From Frondihabitans sp. (GTDB lineage Bacteria > Actinomycetota > Actinomycetes > Actinomycetales > Microbacteriaceae): 5,062 bases of DNA. The stretch's first letter is position 1. Every line of letters starts with the position of its first letter. The stretch covers positions 1 through 5,062 of the forward strand of contig JAODMX010000015.1 of the NCBI GenBank assembly GCA_025464735.1, given 5' to 3'. This document shows, in pieces, positions 1-5,062 of the stretch. The notes under the pieces are model-generated. The model was not told the DNA's origin and ran no database searches. It saw only the letters and a list, made by a program, of their open reading frames with translations. The position numbers and the translations under genes were made by a program.

Positions 1-88
1 TCGTGCGGGCTCGAACTTCCTCGAAGACGACATCGTGCACGTGCCGATGGTGCGCCCGGCAGGCGCCGGTCAGACGCCGGCGGGCTGA
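1..88 (+). CDS. C-terminal end of an unidentified protein (partial)
   Basis: An open plus-strand frame enters from the left edge and ends at a TGA (86-88), giving about 28 residues that finish with [12 protein letters not shown]. Nearly all its codons end in G or C, as in the real genes here, and the residue mix ([12 protein letters not shown]) looks like ordinary protein. The end overlaps the convergent ribH end by 19 bases. No domain or motif can be recognised in so short a piece, so I give no function. The alternative is that this is only a chance open frame, with the neighbour lying on the other strand. The sequence left of the window would settle this. Confidence 0.5.
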   Translation, partial: RAGSNFLEDDIVHVPMVRPAGAGQTPAG

Positions 89-567
89 CCCCGTTCTGCT
101 CGAATCGCTCGGAGCGTGAGGGCGGTCTCGACCGCGGCGCTGGCCGCCTCGGCTCCCTTGTCTTCTTTCGACGAGGGCAGACCCGCGCGGTCGAGGCCCT
201 GCTGCTCGTCGTCGAGGGTGAGCAGACCAAAACCGACCGGCTTTCCGGTGTCGATGGCCACCCGGGTGAGGCCGGAGGTGGCAGCGTCCGAGACGTACTC
301 GAAGTGCGGGGTGCCACCGCGGATGATGACCCCAAGAGCGACGACCGCATCGGCGCCGTTCTCCAGGGCGGCCTTGGCCACGACGGGCAGCTCGAAGCTA
401 CCGGGAACGCGAACGACCGTGGCCGTCGCACCCAACGATTCGAGGGTCCGCAGCGCGCCGGCGAGAAGGCCTTCGGAAATCGTGGTGTGCCAGGTACCGG
501 CGACGACGGTGACCGCGAGGCCCGTCCCGTCGACGTCGCCTGCGGTGGGTGCTCCTTCGCCGCTCAT
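70..567 (-). CDS. ribH: 6,7-dimethyl-8-ribityllumazine synthase (RibH)
   Basis: This is lumazine synthase, 165 aa. It condenses 5-amino-6-ribitylamino-uracil with 3,4-dihydroxy-2-butanone 4-phosphate, the penultimate step of riboflavin synthesis, and is normally a cytosolic pentamer or 60-mer. Visible family motifs in order are AGTWHTTI (23-30, substrate-ring contact), [14 protein letters not shown] (54-67), [16 protein letters not shown] (77-92) with the catalytic-type His88, [18 protein letters not shown] (112-129), and the KGAEAA helix near 137-142. Length is normal for the family. The start at 567 is preferred over one 16 codons upstream for two reasons: it forms an ATGA overlap with the ribB stop, and it has an AAGGAG seven bases ahead. 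It is the last gene of the ribE-ribB-ribH operon, so it should fall under the FMN riboswitch at 1992-2144. It converges with the partial gene at 1-88. Confidence 0.97.
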   Translation of the reverse strand: MSGEGAPTAGDVDGTGLAVTVVAGTWHTTISEGLLAGALRTLESLGATATVVRVPGSFELPVVAKAALENGADAVVALGVIIRGGTPHFEYVSDAATSGLTRVAIDTGKPVGFGLLTLDDEQQGLDRAGLPSSKEDKGAEAASAAVETALTLRAIRAERGQPAGV

Positions 568-1244
568 GCGGTGACTCCTTCGGTAGCGTGGATGGGTGCG
601 CTCGCGTCGAGCCACGAGATGAATTGGGCGATGGTGATGACCGGTACGCTCTCGCGGGCGCCCAACTCGAGCAGCCCGGGCAAGCGCATCATCTCGCCGT
701 CGGGCGCAACGATCTCGCTGATCGCAGCGACGGGCCGGAGGCCGGCGGCGATCATCAGGTCGACAGCGGCCTCGGTGTGCCCGGCACGAGAACGGACGCC
801 TCCCGGAACCGCACGGAGAGGCAGGATGTGCCCGGGGCGGTGCAGATCGCTTCGGACGGAGTCCGGATCGGCAAGCACGCGGAGAGTGTGGGCCCGGTCG
901 TGGGCGCTGATTCCGGTGGTCACTCCGTGCGCCGAGTCGACGGTGACCGTGTAGGCCGTGCCGCGTTCATCTTCGTTGTGCTCGACCATCGGCGGCAGAT
1001 CGAGGCGGTCGGCGATTTCGCCGGTGACCGGCGCGCAGACGAGCCCGGACGACATGCGCACGAGCCAGGCCATCCACTCCTGCGTCGCGAGCTCCCCCGA
1101 GAGCACGACGTCGCCCTCGTTCTCGCGCGACTCGTCGTCGGCGACGATCACGGGGCGACCGACACGCAGGTGGTCGAGTACGGTCTCGACGGTGTTGAGA
1201 ACTGACGGATCGTTGCCACCGTGGTCTGCAACGGGTGCGGACAT
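564..1244 (-). CDS. ribB: 3,4-dihydroxy-2-butanone 4-phosphate synthase (RibB), standalone
   Basis: DHBP synthase, 226 aa, converts ribulose 5-phosphate to 3,4-dihydroxy-2-butanone 4-phosphate plus formate, using Mg2+. Visible motifs are [10 protein letters not shown] (36-45, acidic metal/substrate loop), [10 protein letters not shown] (65-74), [20 protein letters not shown] (101-120), and [10 protein letters not shown] with [10 protein letters not shown] (136-164). His156 and Glu177 align with the E. coli RibB catalytic pair His153 and Glu174, with identical spacing. One departure is LPGL (188-191) where LPEL or similar is usual. Many actinobacterial homologues are RibBA fusions of about 420 aa, but here the protein ends after the RibB domain. 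Its TGA overlaps the ribH ATG, so no room remains for a GTP cyclohydrolase II half. The start overlaps the ribE stop as ATGA, with a weak GGTGAG six bases before it. Confidence 0.96.
   Translation of the reverse strand: MSAPVADHGGNDPSVLNTVETVLDHLRVGRPVIVADDESRENEGDVVLSGELATQEWMAWLVRMSSGLVCAPVTGEIADRLDLPPMVEHNEDERGTAYTVTVDSAHGVTTGISAHDRAHTLRVLADPDSVRSDLHRPGHILPLRAVPGGVRSRAGHTEAAVDLMIAAGLRPVAAISEIVAPDGEMMRLPGLLELGARESVPVITIAQFISWLDASAPIHATEGVTA
575..580 (-). promoter_or_regulatory. Ribosome-binding site of ribH
   Basis: AAGGAG on the minus strand sits seven bases before the ATG at 567 and inside the 3' end of ribB. It is the best Shine-Dalgarno match in the window. It fixes the start at 567 rather than at the in-frame ATG at 615. 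Confidence 0.8.
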
Positions 1245-1900
1245 CAGAGACTCACCGTCGTGAGCGGGGACGCGTCGAGCGCGGCCGTGGCGATCTCGTC
1301 GATGCGCAGCATTCGCCGCACGTGGCGCGCCAGCACGTCGGTCTCGACATTGACGGGGTCGCCGACCACCTTGCCGCCGAGAGTGGTTGCGCTGAGAGTC
1401 TCGGGGATGAGCGATACCTCGAACCAGCCGTCCGCAGCCCCGGCCTCGCTGATGTCGCTGACCGTGAGGCTTACGCCGTCGACGGTGATGGACCCCTTGT
1501 CGACCAGGAGCGGGGACAGTTCCTTGGCGAGGCTGAAACGCAGCCGCCTCCAGGCGTCGCCGGGATGGATCTCGAGGAGCTCGGCCTGCGCGTCGACGTG
1601 CCCCTGCACGATGTGGCCACCCAGCCGGTCTCCGACGAGGGCGGCGCGTTCGAGGTTGACCGGGGATCCTTCGCTGAACCCTCCGATGGTGCTCATGACG
1701 AGGGTCTGCTTCATCACATCAGCGGTGAAGGTCTCGGCGTCGCTTTCGACGACCGTGAGGCAGACGCCGCTGACGGCGATCGAGTCGCCGTGCTTGACGT
1801 CGTCGACGACCTTGGGGCCGCGGACGGTCAACCGCACCGAGTCGCCGTTGTCGGCCACGTGGACCACGCTGCCGAGCTCTTCGATGATTCCCGTAAACAC
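1244..1900 (-). CDS. ribE: Riboflavin synthase alpha subunit (RibE)
   Basis: Riboflavin synthase, 218 aa, dismutates two 6,7-dimethyl-8-ribityllumazine molecules into riboflavin and the pyrimidine precursor; family members act as trimers. It begins with the signature (M/V)FTGIIEELG and has the two tandem lumazine-binding barrels. Barrel 1 (about 1-97) contains SIAVSGVCLTV (40-50) and VNLERA (81-86). Barrel 2 (about 98-200) contains GHIVQGHVD (95-103), SITVDGVSLTV (137-147) and VNVETDVLARHV (184-194). The GTG at 1900 is chosen because it gives the family's normal N-terminus and has GGAG six bases ahead. An in-frame GTG at 1963 lies inside a leader hairpin and would add 21 atypical residues. 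It is the first gene of the operon, directly under the FMN riboswitch. Some rib operons carry the same gene as ribC, and the expected first gene ribD is absent. Confidence 0.97.
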   Translation of the reverse strand: MFTGIIEELGSVVHVADNGDSVRLTVRGPKVVDDVKHGDSIAVSGVCLTVVESDAETFTADVMKQTLVMSTIGGFSEGSPVNLERAALVGDRLGGHIVQGHVDAQAELLEIHPGDAWRRLRFSLAKELSPLLVDKGSITVDGVSLTVSDISEAGAADGWFEVSLIPETLSATTLGGKVVGDPVNVETDVLARHVRRMLRIDEIATAALDASPLTTVSL

Positions 1901-1906
1901 TGTTTT

Positions 1907-1910
1907 CTCC
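1907..1910 (-). promoter_or_regulatory. Ribosome-binding site of ribE
   Basis: GGAG on the minus strand lies six bases before the GTG at 1900 and decides the ribE start. Its first two bases are also the 3' end of a potential stem (see 1909-1935), so access to it may be controlled by leader folding. Confidence 0.75.
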
Positions 1911-1935
1911 GGTCTGCTCTTACTCAGAGCTCCGG
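1909..1935 (-). promoter_or_regulatory. Hairpin that can mask the ribE ribosome-binding site
   Basis: Read on the minus strand, CCGG (1935-1932) can pair with CCGG (1912-1909), and GCUCU (1930-1926) can pair with AGAGC (1920-1916). The loop is GAGUA, and a 1x3 internal loop separates the two helices. The outer helix takes in the first two G of the GGAG Shine-Dalgarno. The pairing is read directly from the sequence. That it acts as a translational gate for the riboswitch is inference. Confidence 0.45.
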
Positions 1936-1957
1936 GGAGGGTCGGCCTTGGGCCGCC

Positions 1958-1997
1958 GCCCACGCGCTAGGGATGAAGATTGCGCGTGGGCACGCGC
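1958..1997 (-). promoter_or_regulatory. Expression platform of the FMN riboswitch (mutually exclusive helices)
   Basis: Minus-strand segment C, GCCCACGCGC (1991-1982), is perfectly complementary to D, GCGCGUGGGC (1967-1958): a 10-bp stem with a 14-nt loop. The 5' part of C can instead pair with B, GCGCGU (1997-1992), as a 6-bp hairpin with a GCCC loop. B is also the 3' strand of aptamer helix P1. So P1 plus C:D, or B:C with D free, are alternative folds. No U-run follows C:D, so it is not a classical intrinsic terminator. Translational or Rho-type control is more likely. Confidence 0.6.
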
Positions 1998-2144
1998 CAC
2001 CTCCTATCCGGACTTTAACCGTCGGTACTGGAATCACACCAGTTCAGCCACCTCGCGACTTCGCGAGAGCGGACTCTCGAAAAGGCACGAAGCGGGTCGC
2101 GGACTATACCGCCGGTACAGATTTTCACTGACCCCGGAGCGCGT
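1992..2144 (-). promoter_or_regulatory. FMN riboswitch (RFN element)
   Basis: The minus-strand leader matches the RFN consensus closely. It has ACCGGCGGUAUAGUCCGCGA at 2116-2097 and CCGACGGUUAAAGUCCGGAU at 2025-2006, followed by AGGAGGUG. Helix P1 closes with ACGCGC (2144-2139) against GCGCGU (1997-1992), six perfect pairs. The variable arm holds a six-pair hairpin with a four-base loop (2079-2064). The element senses FMN and in this family represses riboflavin synthesis or uptake genes when FMN is abundant. It lies 92 bases ahead of the ribE start, as expected for the first gene of a rib operon. The plus-strand open frames across this region are antisense artefacts. Confidence 0.95.
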
Positions 2145-2156
2145 TGCTTATCTAAG

Positions 2157-2162
2157 ACGGTA
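2157..2162 (-). promoter_or_regulatory. Weak -10 candidate for the rib operon
   Basis: TACCGT on the minus strand fits the loose actinobacterial TAnnnT pattern and would start transcription near 2150, just before riboswitch helix P1 begins at 2144. The same hexamer appears in both directions at 2949-2958. No convincing -35 is seen 16-19 bases upstream. The assignment rests on position and the six-base match only. Confidence 0.25.
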
Positions 2163-2250
2163 GCACCGCATTGTTTCGATCGGCTTACGCATTACGTCCG
2201 TTGACATTGCGCCGCCCGCGAACGCCCGTCGACGCCGCACTCGCAGGCTT

Positions 2251-2270
2251 CCGGGCGATTTTGCGCCCGG
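2251..2270 (-). terminator. Hairpin abutting the stop of the pentapeptide-repeat gene
   Basis: CCGGGCG (2251-2257) and CGCCCGG (2264-2270) form a perfect 7-bp, all-GC stem with a 6-base loop. It starts at the base next to the TGA of the gene at 2271-2942. No U-run follows in either direction, so if it terminates transcription it is a U-less type. It may instead stabilise the transcript end. Its position separates the pentapeptide gene from the rib operon leader. Confidence 0.45.
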
Positions 2271-2942
2271 TCACTCGACGATAAGGCCGACGTGCCGAGC
2301 CAAGGCGGGAGCCAGCAAAGTCAGCTGAGCGTCGTCGATAACCACTCCGCGGAGTCCTTCCAGACCCGAAACGCCATCGAACGTCGACGAGCGCAGATCA
2401 AACGACGACAACCTGGCCCGAGTGACGTCGAGCGAGCCGATCCGGCAGTCGATCAGCGCAACCCGATCGGCCACGACGCCGCCAAGGTCGAGTTCGCCGA
2501 TGCTGCAGGACTCGATGACCACATCGTGCAGCGTCGACTCCCGAAAGTTGAGGTAGTCGATCTTGCCGCCCTCGAGTCGCACCGACTGCAACTCCGAGTC
2601 GAAGATCTCGGCCGAGCCCCAGCGCGGCCTGTCCACCCGCACGTCGCGCCAGGTGGTGCGCGGGGCGCTGAGAGCCGGCGCGAAGGAGTCGATGATCACC
2701 GACTCGATGAACCGGGACCCCCGGAGTTTCGCCCCGCCGAGAACGAGTCGCTCGAGCGAGCACTCGGTGAACGACGAGCCCTCCAGATCGACATCGGTGA
2801 GGTCGGCATCGGCGAGGAGCTCGGCATCGTGCGACTGGCGAGAGCCAAGGAGGTCGGCCCTGACCTCCTCGAGCTCCTGCGGATCGACCACATCGAGGCG
2901 AGGAGCCTCGACACCCTGTGAATACTTTTTCGCGCGTGCCAT
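2271..2942 (-). CDS. Pentapeptide-repeat protein, function unknown
   Basis: This is a 223-aa protein with a polar N-terminus (1-45) followed by repeats in one five-residue register (A/S-x-L/F/I-x-x) from about residue 46 to 190, roughly 29 units. The unit centres are mostly Leu, Ile, Phe, Val or Trp, as in ADLTD, VDLEG, SSFTE and AKLRG. Such repeats fold as a right-handed four-sided beta-helix. The register holds through a weak patch (SFAPA LSAPR, 86-95). By hand count it has about 39 acidic and 25 basic residues. No signal peptide or membrane segment is seen. Acidic proteins of this fold include the gyrase-binding DNA mimics MfpA and Qnr, but nothing here shows that role. The start at 2942 (MARAKK) is preferred over the ATG at 2966, which would overlap the divergent pabC start. 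Neither has a Shine-Dalgarno. Confidence 0.85.
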   Translation of the reverse strand: MARAKKYSQGVEAPRLDVVDPQELEEVRADLLGSRQSHDAELLADADLTDVDLEGSSFTECSLERLVLGGAKLRGSRFIESVIIDSFAPALSAPRTTWRDVRVDRPRWGSAEIFDSELQSVRLEGGKIDYLNFRESTLHDVVIESCSIGELDLGGVVADRVALIDCRIGSLDVTRARLSSFDLRSSTFDGVSGLEGLRGVVIDDAQLTLLAPALARHVGLIVE

Positions 2943-2948
2943 GCCAGA

Positions 2949-2958
2949 ACGGTACCGT
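2949..2958. promoter_or_regulatory. Symmetric divergent promoter candidate
   Basis: The 22 bases between the divergent starts (2942 minus, 2965 plus) contain the perfect palindrome ACGGTACCGT. It supplies TACCGT, a TAnnnT-type -10, on each strand (2953-2958 plus, 2954-2949 minus), and each hexamer ends exactly six bases before its ATG. Neither gene has a Shine-Dalgarno, which agrees with leaderless transcripts. No good -35 is visible for either direction. The symmetry is seen directly; promoter activity is inferred. Confidence 0.45.
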
Positions 2959-2964
2959 CGAACC

Positions 2965-3837
2965 ATGACACTCCCCGTGCTGCTGATGCTCGTTCACGAC
3001 GCTTCGGGCGTCCGCTCTGTCGTTCCTCAGGATCCGGGGGCACCTCAAATCTCTGTGCTTGACCTCGGCATCACGCGGGGCGACGGCATCTTCGAGAGCG
3101 TCGGGGTCGTCGACGGGCGGCCGCAGGCGCTCGAACCGCACCTTCGGCGCCTGGCGAAGTCGGCCCGCCTGCTCGACCTCCCCGCCCCCGACCTCGATGT
3201 CTGGCGTTCGGCCATCCTGCAGGCGATCTCACTGGCGGGGCCGGACGCCGAGGGCACGGAGCTGCTCGTCAAGGTGATCCTCACCCGGGGAATCGAGGGT
3301 GGAGACGCTCCGACCGGCTGGGTGCACGTGTTCGACTCGGGCAGCTACGCGGCAGAGCGCGACAACGGGATCGCGGTGGTGACACTGGACCGCGGGTACC
3401 GGAGCGACGTCGCCGAGACGTCGCCCTGGCTCCTTCAGGGTGCCAAGACGCTGTCCTACGCGGTCAACAAGGCGGCACTGCGTGAAGCCGCGCGCCGCGG
3501 CGCCGACGACGTGATCTTCGTCAGCACCGACGGGATCGTCCTCGAGGGGCCGAACTCGACTGTGATCGCGCTGATCGACGGCGTCTACGTCACGACTCCG
3601 TCCGATCTCGGGGTGCTCGAAGGCACGACGCAGGCGGCGTTCTTCGCCGACGTCGAGTCGCGGGGCGCTGAGACCGCTTACCGCGCCATCACGGTCGACG
3701 AGCTCCACGCGGCCGACGCGCTCTGGCTCGCGTCGAGCGGCCGCCAGATTGCGCCCGTGGTCACGCTCGACGGCGAGCCTGTGGCACAGGATCCCGCGCG
3801 CACCGTCCCCGAGCTCGCACACCTCCTCGCCCGCTAG
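2965..3837 (+). CDS. pabC: Class IV PLP enzyme, probable aminodeoxychorismate lyase (PabC)
   Basis: A 290-aa fold-type IV PLP protein. Aminodeoxychorismate lyase releases p-aminobenzoate and pyruvate from 4-amino-4-deoxychorismate for folate synthesis. Seen in order: LDLGITRGDGIFES (32-45), HLRRLAKSARLL (59-70), GAKTLSYAVNKAAL (159-172) with Lys161 as the expected PLP Schiff-base lysine, the LEGPNSTV cofactor/carboxylate motif (193-200), and the VLEGTTQAAF phosphate-binding turn (217-226). Length fits the family. The start at 2965 is chosen although the frame stays open upstream to 2563, because that stretch is antisense to the pentapeptide gene and the protein then begins normally (MTLPVLLML). 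There is no Shine-Dalgarno, so it is probably leaderless. Branched-chain or D-amino-acid aminotransferases share this fold. The RGDGIFES and GAKTLSYAVN forms favour the lyase but do not prove it. Confidence 0.8.
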   Translation: MTLPVLLMLVHDASGVRSVVPQDPGAPQISVLDLGITRGDGIFESVGVVDGRPQALEPHLRRLAKSARLLDLPAPDLDVWRSAILQAISLAGPDAEGTELLVKVILTRGIEGGDAPTGWVHVFDSGSYAAERDNGIAVVTLDRGYRSDVAETSPWLLQGAKTLSYAVNKAALREAARRGADDVIFVSTDGIVLEGPNSTVIALIDGVYVTTPSDLGVLEGTTQAAFFADVESRGAETAYRAITVDELHAADALWLASSGRQIAPVVTLDGEPVAQDPARTVPELAHLLAR

Positions 3838-3876
3838 GGAGCTCGCCGGCCGCTCCGCACGCTACCTGAGGCTGCT

Positions 3877-3938
3877 TCGCCCGCCAATCGGACTCAGAAC
3901 CACGCCGCGCGTTGGTTCCTAGTCCGATTTACGGGCGA
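3877..3938. repeat. Long imperfect inverted repeat in the convergent gap
   Basis: Arms 3877-3902 and 3913-3938 pair at 22 of 26 positions: seven outer pairs, a 2x2 mismatch, the run AATCGGACT/AGTCCGATT, a second 2x2 mismatch, then GAACCA/TGGTTC. The loop is 10 bases. It lies about 40 bases after the pabC stop and 85 bases before the end of sdaA. No U-run follows on either strand. A U-less bidirectional terminator, a dispersed palindromic repeat or a structured RNA are all possible; no choice can be made from one copy. Confidence 0.65.
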
Positions 3939-3960
3939 CGTCCTCTTCGACTGGGAGCAA

Positions 3961-3985
3961 GTGCCGATGGCGGCGCCATCGGTGC
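3961..3985. terminator. GC-rich hairpin between convergent pabC and sdaA
   Basis: CCGATGGC (3964-3971) and GCCATCGG (3975-3982) form a perfect 8-bp stem with a three-base loop, and G3961 and C3985 can extend the helix beyond two G-T wobbles on the plus strand. It sits 37 bases past the sdaA stop and about 125 bases past pabC. Placement suits termination of either transcript. The lack of a T-run on either strand keeps this tentative. Confidence 0.4.
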
Positions 3986-4022
3986 GAGCGACAACGCCGC
4001 AGATGACTCGTTCAAGCCCCGA

Positions 4023-5062
4023 TCAACACTCGATGACGTTGACGGCTAGGCCGGCAGCCGACGTCTCCTTGTAGTTCGACGACATGTCGACGCCCGTCTG
4101 GCGCATCGTCTCGATGACGGTGTCGAGGCTCACGAAGTGGGCGCCGTCGCCGAGGAGTGCGAGTCGCGCCGCCGAGACTGCTGTGCCCGACGCGATGGCG
4201 TTGCGCTCGATGCACGGCACCTGCACGAATCCACCGACGGGGTCGCAGGTCAGGCCGAGGTGGTGCTCCATGGCGATCTCGGCGGCGTTCTCGATCTGGT
4301 GGGGTGTCCCGCCGAGCACGGCCGTGAGCCCGGCAGCCGCCATCGAGGCTGCGGTGCCGACTTCGCCCTGGCAACCGGCCTCGGCTCCGGAGATCGAGGC
4401 GTTGCGCTTGTAGAGCGAGCCGACGACGGCTGCGGTTAAGAGGTAGTCGCGTTGGAGTCGCTCGCGCGGGATGCCGAGGAACTCACCCGCGTAGTGCCCG
4501 ACCGCCGGGATGATGCCGGCTGCGCCGTTCGTCGGCGCTGTAACGACTCGGCCACCGGCGGCGTTCTCTTCGTTGACGGCGAGCGCGTAGGCCTGCAGCC
4601 ACTGCGCGGGCAGGTCTCCGCCGGCCTCGTCGCCGCGCAGCCGGGTCGCGACATCGTGGGCACGCCGGGGCACCTTCATCCAGCCCGGAAGAACTCCGGT
4701 CGCGGCCAGGCCGTGCTCGATGCAGGATTCCATCGCGTCCCATCGCTCTGCGAGACCCCTGGTGACCACGTCGGCGCCGTGCAGCGCGCACTCGTTCGTC
4801 CAGGCGATCTCGGCGATGCTGACACCGTCACGGTCGCAGAGGGCAAGTAACTCGGCGGCCGTCGCGAATCCGAGCGGGGCTTCCCTCGCGGGGAGGGCAC
4901 GATCCTCGTCGCCCTCGCGCACCACGAAACCTCCGCCGACCGAGAAGTAGACCTGTCGCAACAGGCTGGCGCCCGCCTCGTCGAACACCACGAAACACAC
5001 GGCGTTGGGGTGCTGCGGGAGTCGGGTGAGCGGCGCAAGACGGCGGTCTCCCGGCGCGAACG
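4023..5062 (-). CDS. sdaA: L-serine dehydratase, iron-sulfur type (SdaA), N-terminus cut by the window
   Basis: 345 residues are visible of an enzyme usually about 460 aa long. It deaminates L-serine to pyruvate and ammonia with a [4Fe-4S] cluster rather than PLP. The N-terminal part with the SSSHT region lies off the right edge. Visible parts are the end of the beta domain (YFSVGGGFV) and the full alpha domain, with [48 protein letters not shown] and [14 protein letters not shown]. The three cysteines in GCQGE, LTCDP and VPCIE keep the 42- and 11-residue spacing of the known cluster ligands. The chain ends in Cys (VIEC), matching the C-terminal 'tail' cysteine described for the Legionella enzyme. 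TNGAAG replaces the TNGACG seen in E. coli SdaA; that Cys is not a ligand. The frame is open to the edge, so no start or promoter can be given. Confidence 0.95.
   Translation of the reverse strand, partial: FAPGDRRLAPLTRLPQHPNAVCFVVFDEAGASLLRQVYFSVGGGFVVREGDEDRALPAREAPLGFATAAELLALCDRDGVSIAEIAWTNECALHGADVVTRGLAERWDAMESCIEHGLAATGVLPGWMKVPRRAHDVATRLRGDEAGGDLPAQWLQAYALAVNEENAAGGRVVTAPTNGAAGIIPAVGHYAGEFLGIPRERLQRDYLLTAAVVGSLYKRNASISGAEAGCQGEVGTAASMAAAGLTAVLGGTPHQIENAAEIAMEHHLGLTCDPVGGFVQVPCIERNAIASGTAVSAARLALLGDGAHFVSLDTVIETMRQTGVDMSSNYKETSAAGLAVNVIEC

Noticed and set aside
568..615. 16-residue N-terminal extension of RibH
   Set aside because: It would overlap ribB and add an Arg-rich stretch; the ATG at 567 has AAGGAG and an ATGA overlap.
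1901..1963. 21-residue N-terminal extension of RibE from a GTG at 1963
   Set aside because: That GTG lies inside the 10-bp leader stem. The start at 1900 has a GGAG at good spacing and gives the canonical (M/V)FTGIIEE beginning.
1235..2131. 298-codon plus-strand open frame across ribE and the leader
   Set aside because: It is antisense to ribE and to the FMN riboswitch, both strongly supported. Long antisense frames are expected in GC-biased codons.
2201..2206. Perfect TTGACA -35 hexamer on the plus strand
   Set aside because: No -10-like hexamer follows at 16-19 bases, and no plus-strand gene starts downstream; the next feature there is the 3' end of the minus-strand pentapeptide gene.
2292..2921. 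209-codon plus-strand frame opposite the pentapeptide-repeat gene
   Set aside because: The minus strand shows a regular five-residue protein repeat; the plus frame has no recognisable motif and is its shadow.
2563..2964. N-terminal extension of pabC to an upstream ATG
   Set aside because: It lies antisense within the pentapeptide gene, and the protein from 2965 already has the normal family length and N-terminus.
3838..3856. GGAGC/GCTCC mini-stem directly after the pabC stop
   Set aside because: Only five pairs around a nine-base loop and no T-run; too weak in GC-rich DNA to call a terminator.
3911..3935. T-arm-like GGTTC...GTCC, possible tRNA remnant
   Set aside because: The flanking bases do not form a T-stem and no acceptor or anticodon arm is present; the segment is explained by the inverted repeat.
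3967..4077. Short plus-strand frame starting MAAPSVRATT in the convergent gap
   Set aside because: It has no ribosome-binding site, starts in a hairpin and runs antisense into the end of sdaA.

Overview
The window is high-GC DNA with strongly GC-biased third codon positions. It looks like a chromosomal housekeeping segment of an actinobacterium. The protein sequences resemble those of Microbacteriaceae, but that family-level placement is a guess from memory. No mobile element, CRISPR array, rRNA or tRNA gene is visible.

Layout, left to right. Positions 1-88 hold the last codons of an unidentified plus-strand gene that runs into, and slightly overlaps, the end of ribH. Positions 70-1900 carry a compact minus-strand riboflavin operon, read in the order ribE, ribB, ribH. 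The three genes are joined by two ATGA stop/start overlaps. The 370 bases from 1901 to 2270 contain no gene. They hold the operon's leader: a clear FMN riboswitch (about 1992-2144), a downstream switch region made of alternating ACGCGC and GCGCGU segments, a hairpin that can cover the ribE ribosome-binding site, a weak promoter candidate and a hairpin next to the preceding gene. Positions 2271-2942 encode, on the minus strand, a pentapeptide-repeat protein. Divergently from it, 2965-3837 encode a class IV PLP enzyme, most likely aminodeoxychorismate lyase (PabC). Only 22 bases separate these two starts, and a 10-bp palindrome there provides a symmetric -10-like hexamer for each. A 185-base convergent gap (3838-4022) contains two inverted repeats. 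From 4023 to the window end, on the minus strand, lies the C-terminal three quarters of a [4Fe-4S] L-serine dehydratase (SdaA).

How the genes work together. RibB makes 3,4-dihydroxy-2-butanone 4-phosphate. RibH condenses it with the pyrimidine precursor to 6,7-dimethyl-8-ribityllumazine, and RibE converts that to riboflavin. FMN made from the product should repress the operon through the riboswitch. GTP cyclohydrolase II (RibA) and the deaminase/reductase (RibD) are absent from this operon and must be supplied elsewhere if the pathway is complete. PabC (folate branch) and SdaA (serine to pyruvate) are neighbours without an obvious functional link.

I see no wholly new system. The points most worth a second look are the four-segment switch behind the riboswitch, the symmetric divergent promoter, the reduced rib operon and the long imperfect hairpin at 3877-3938.
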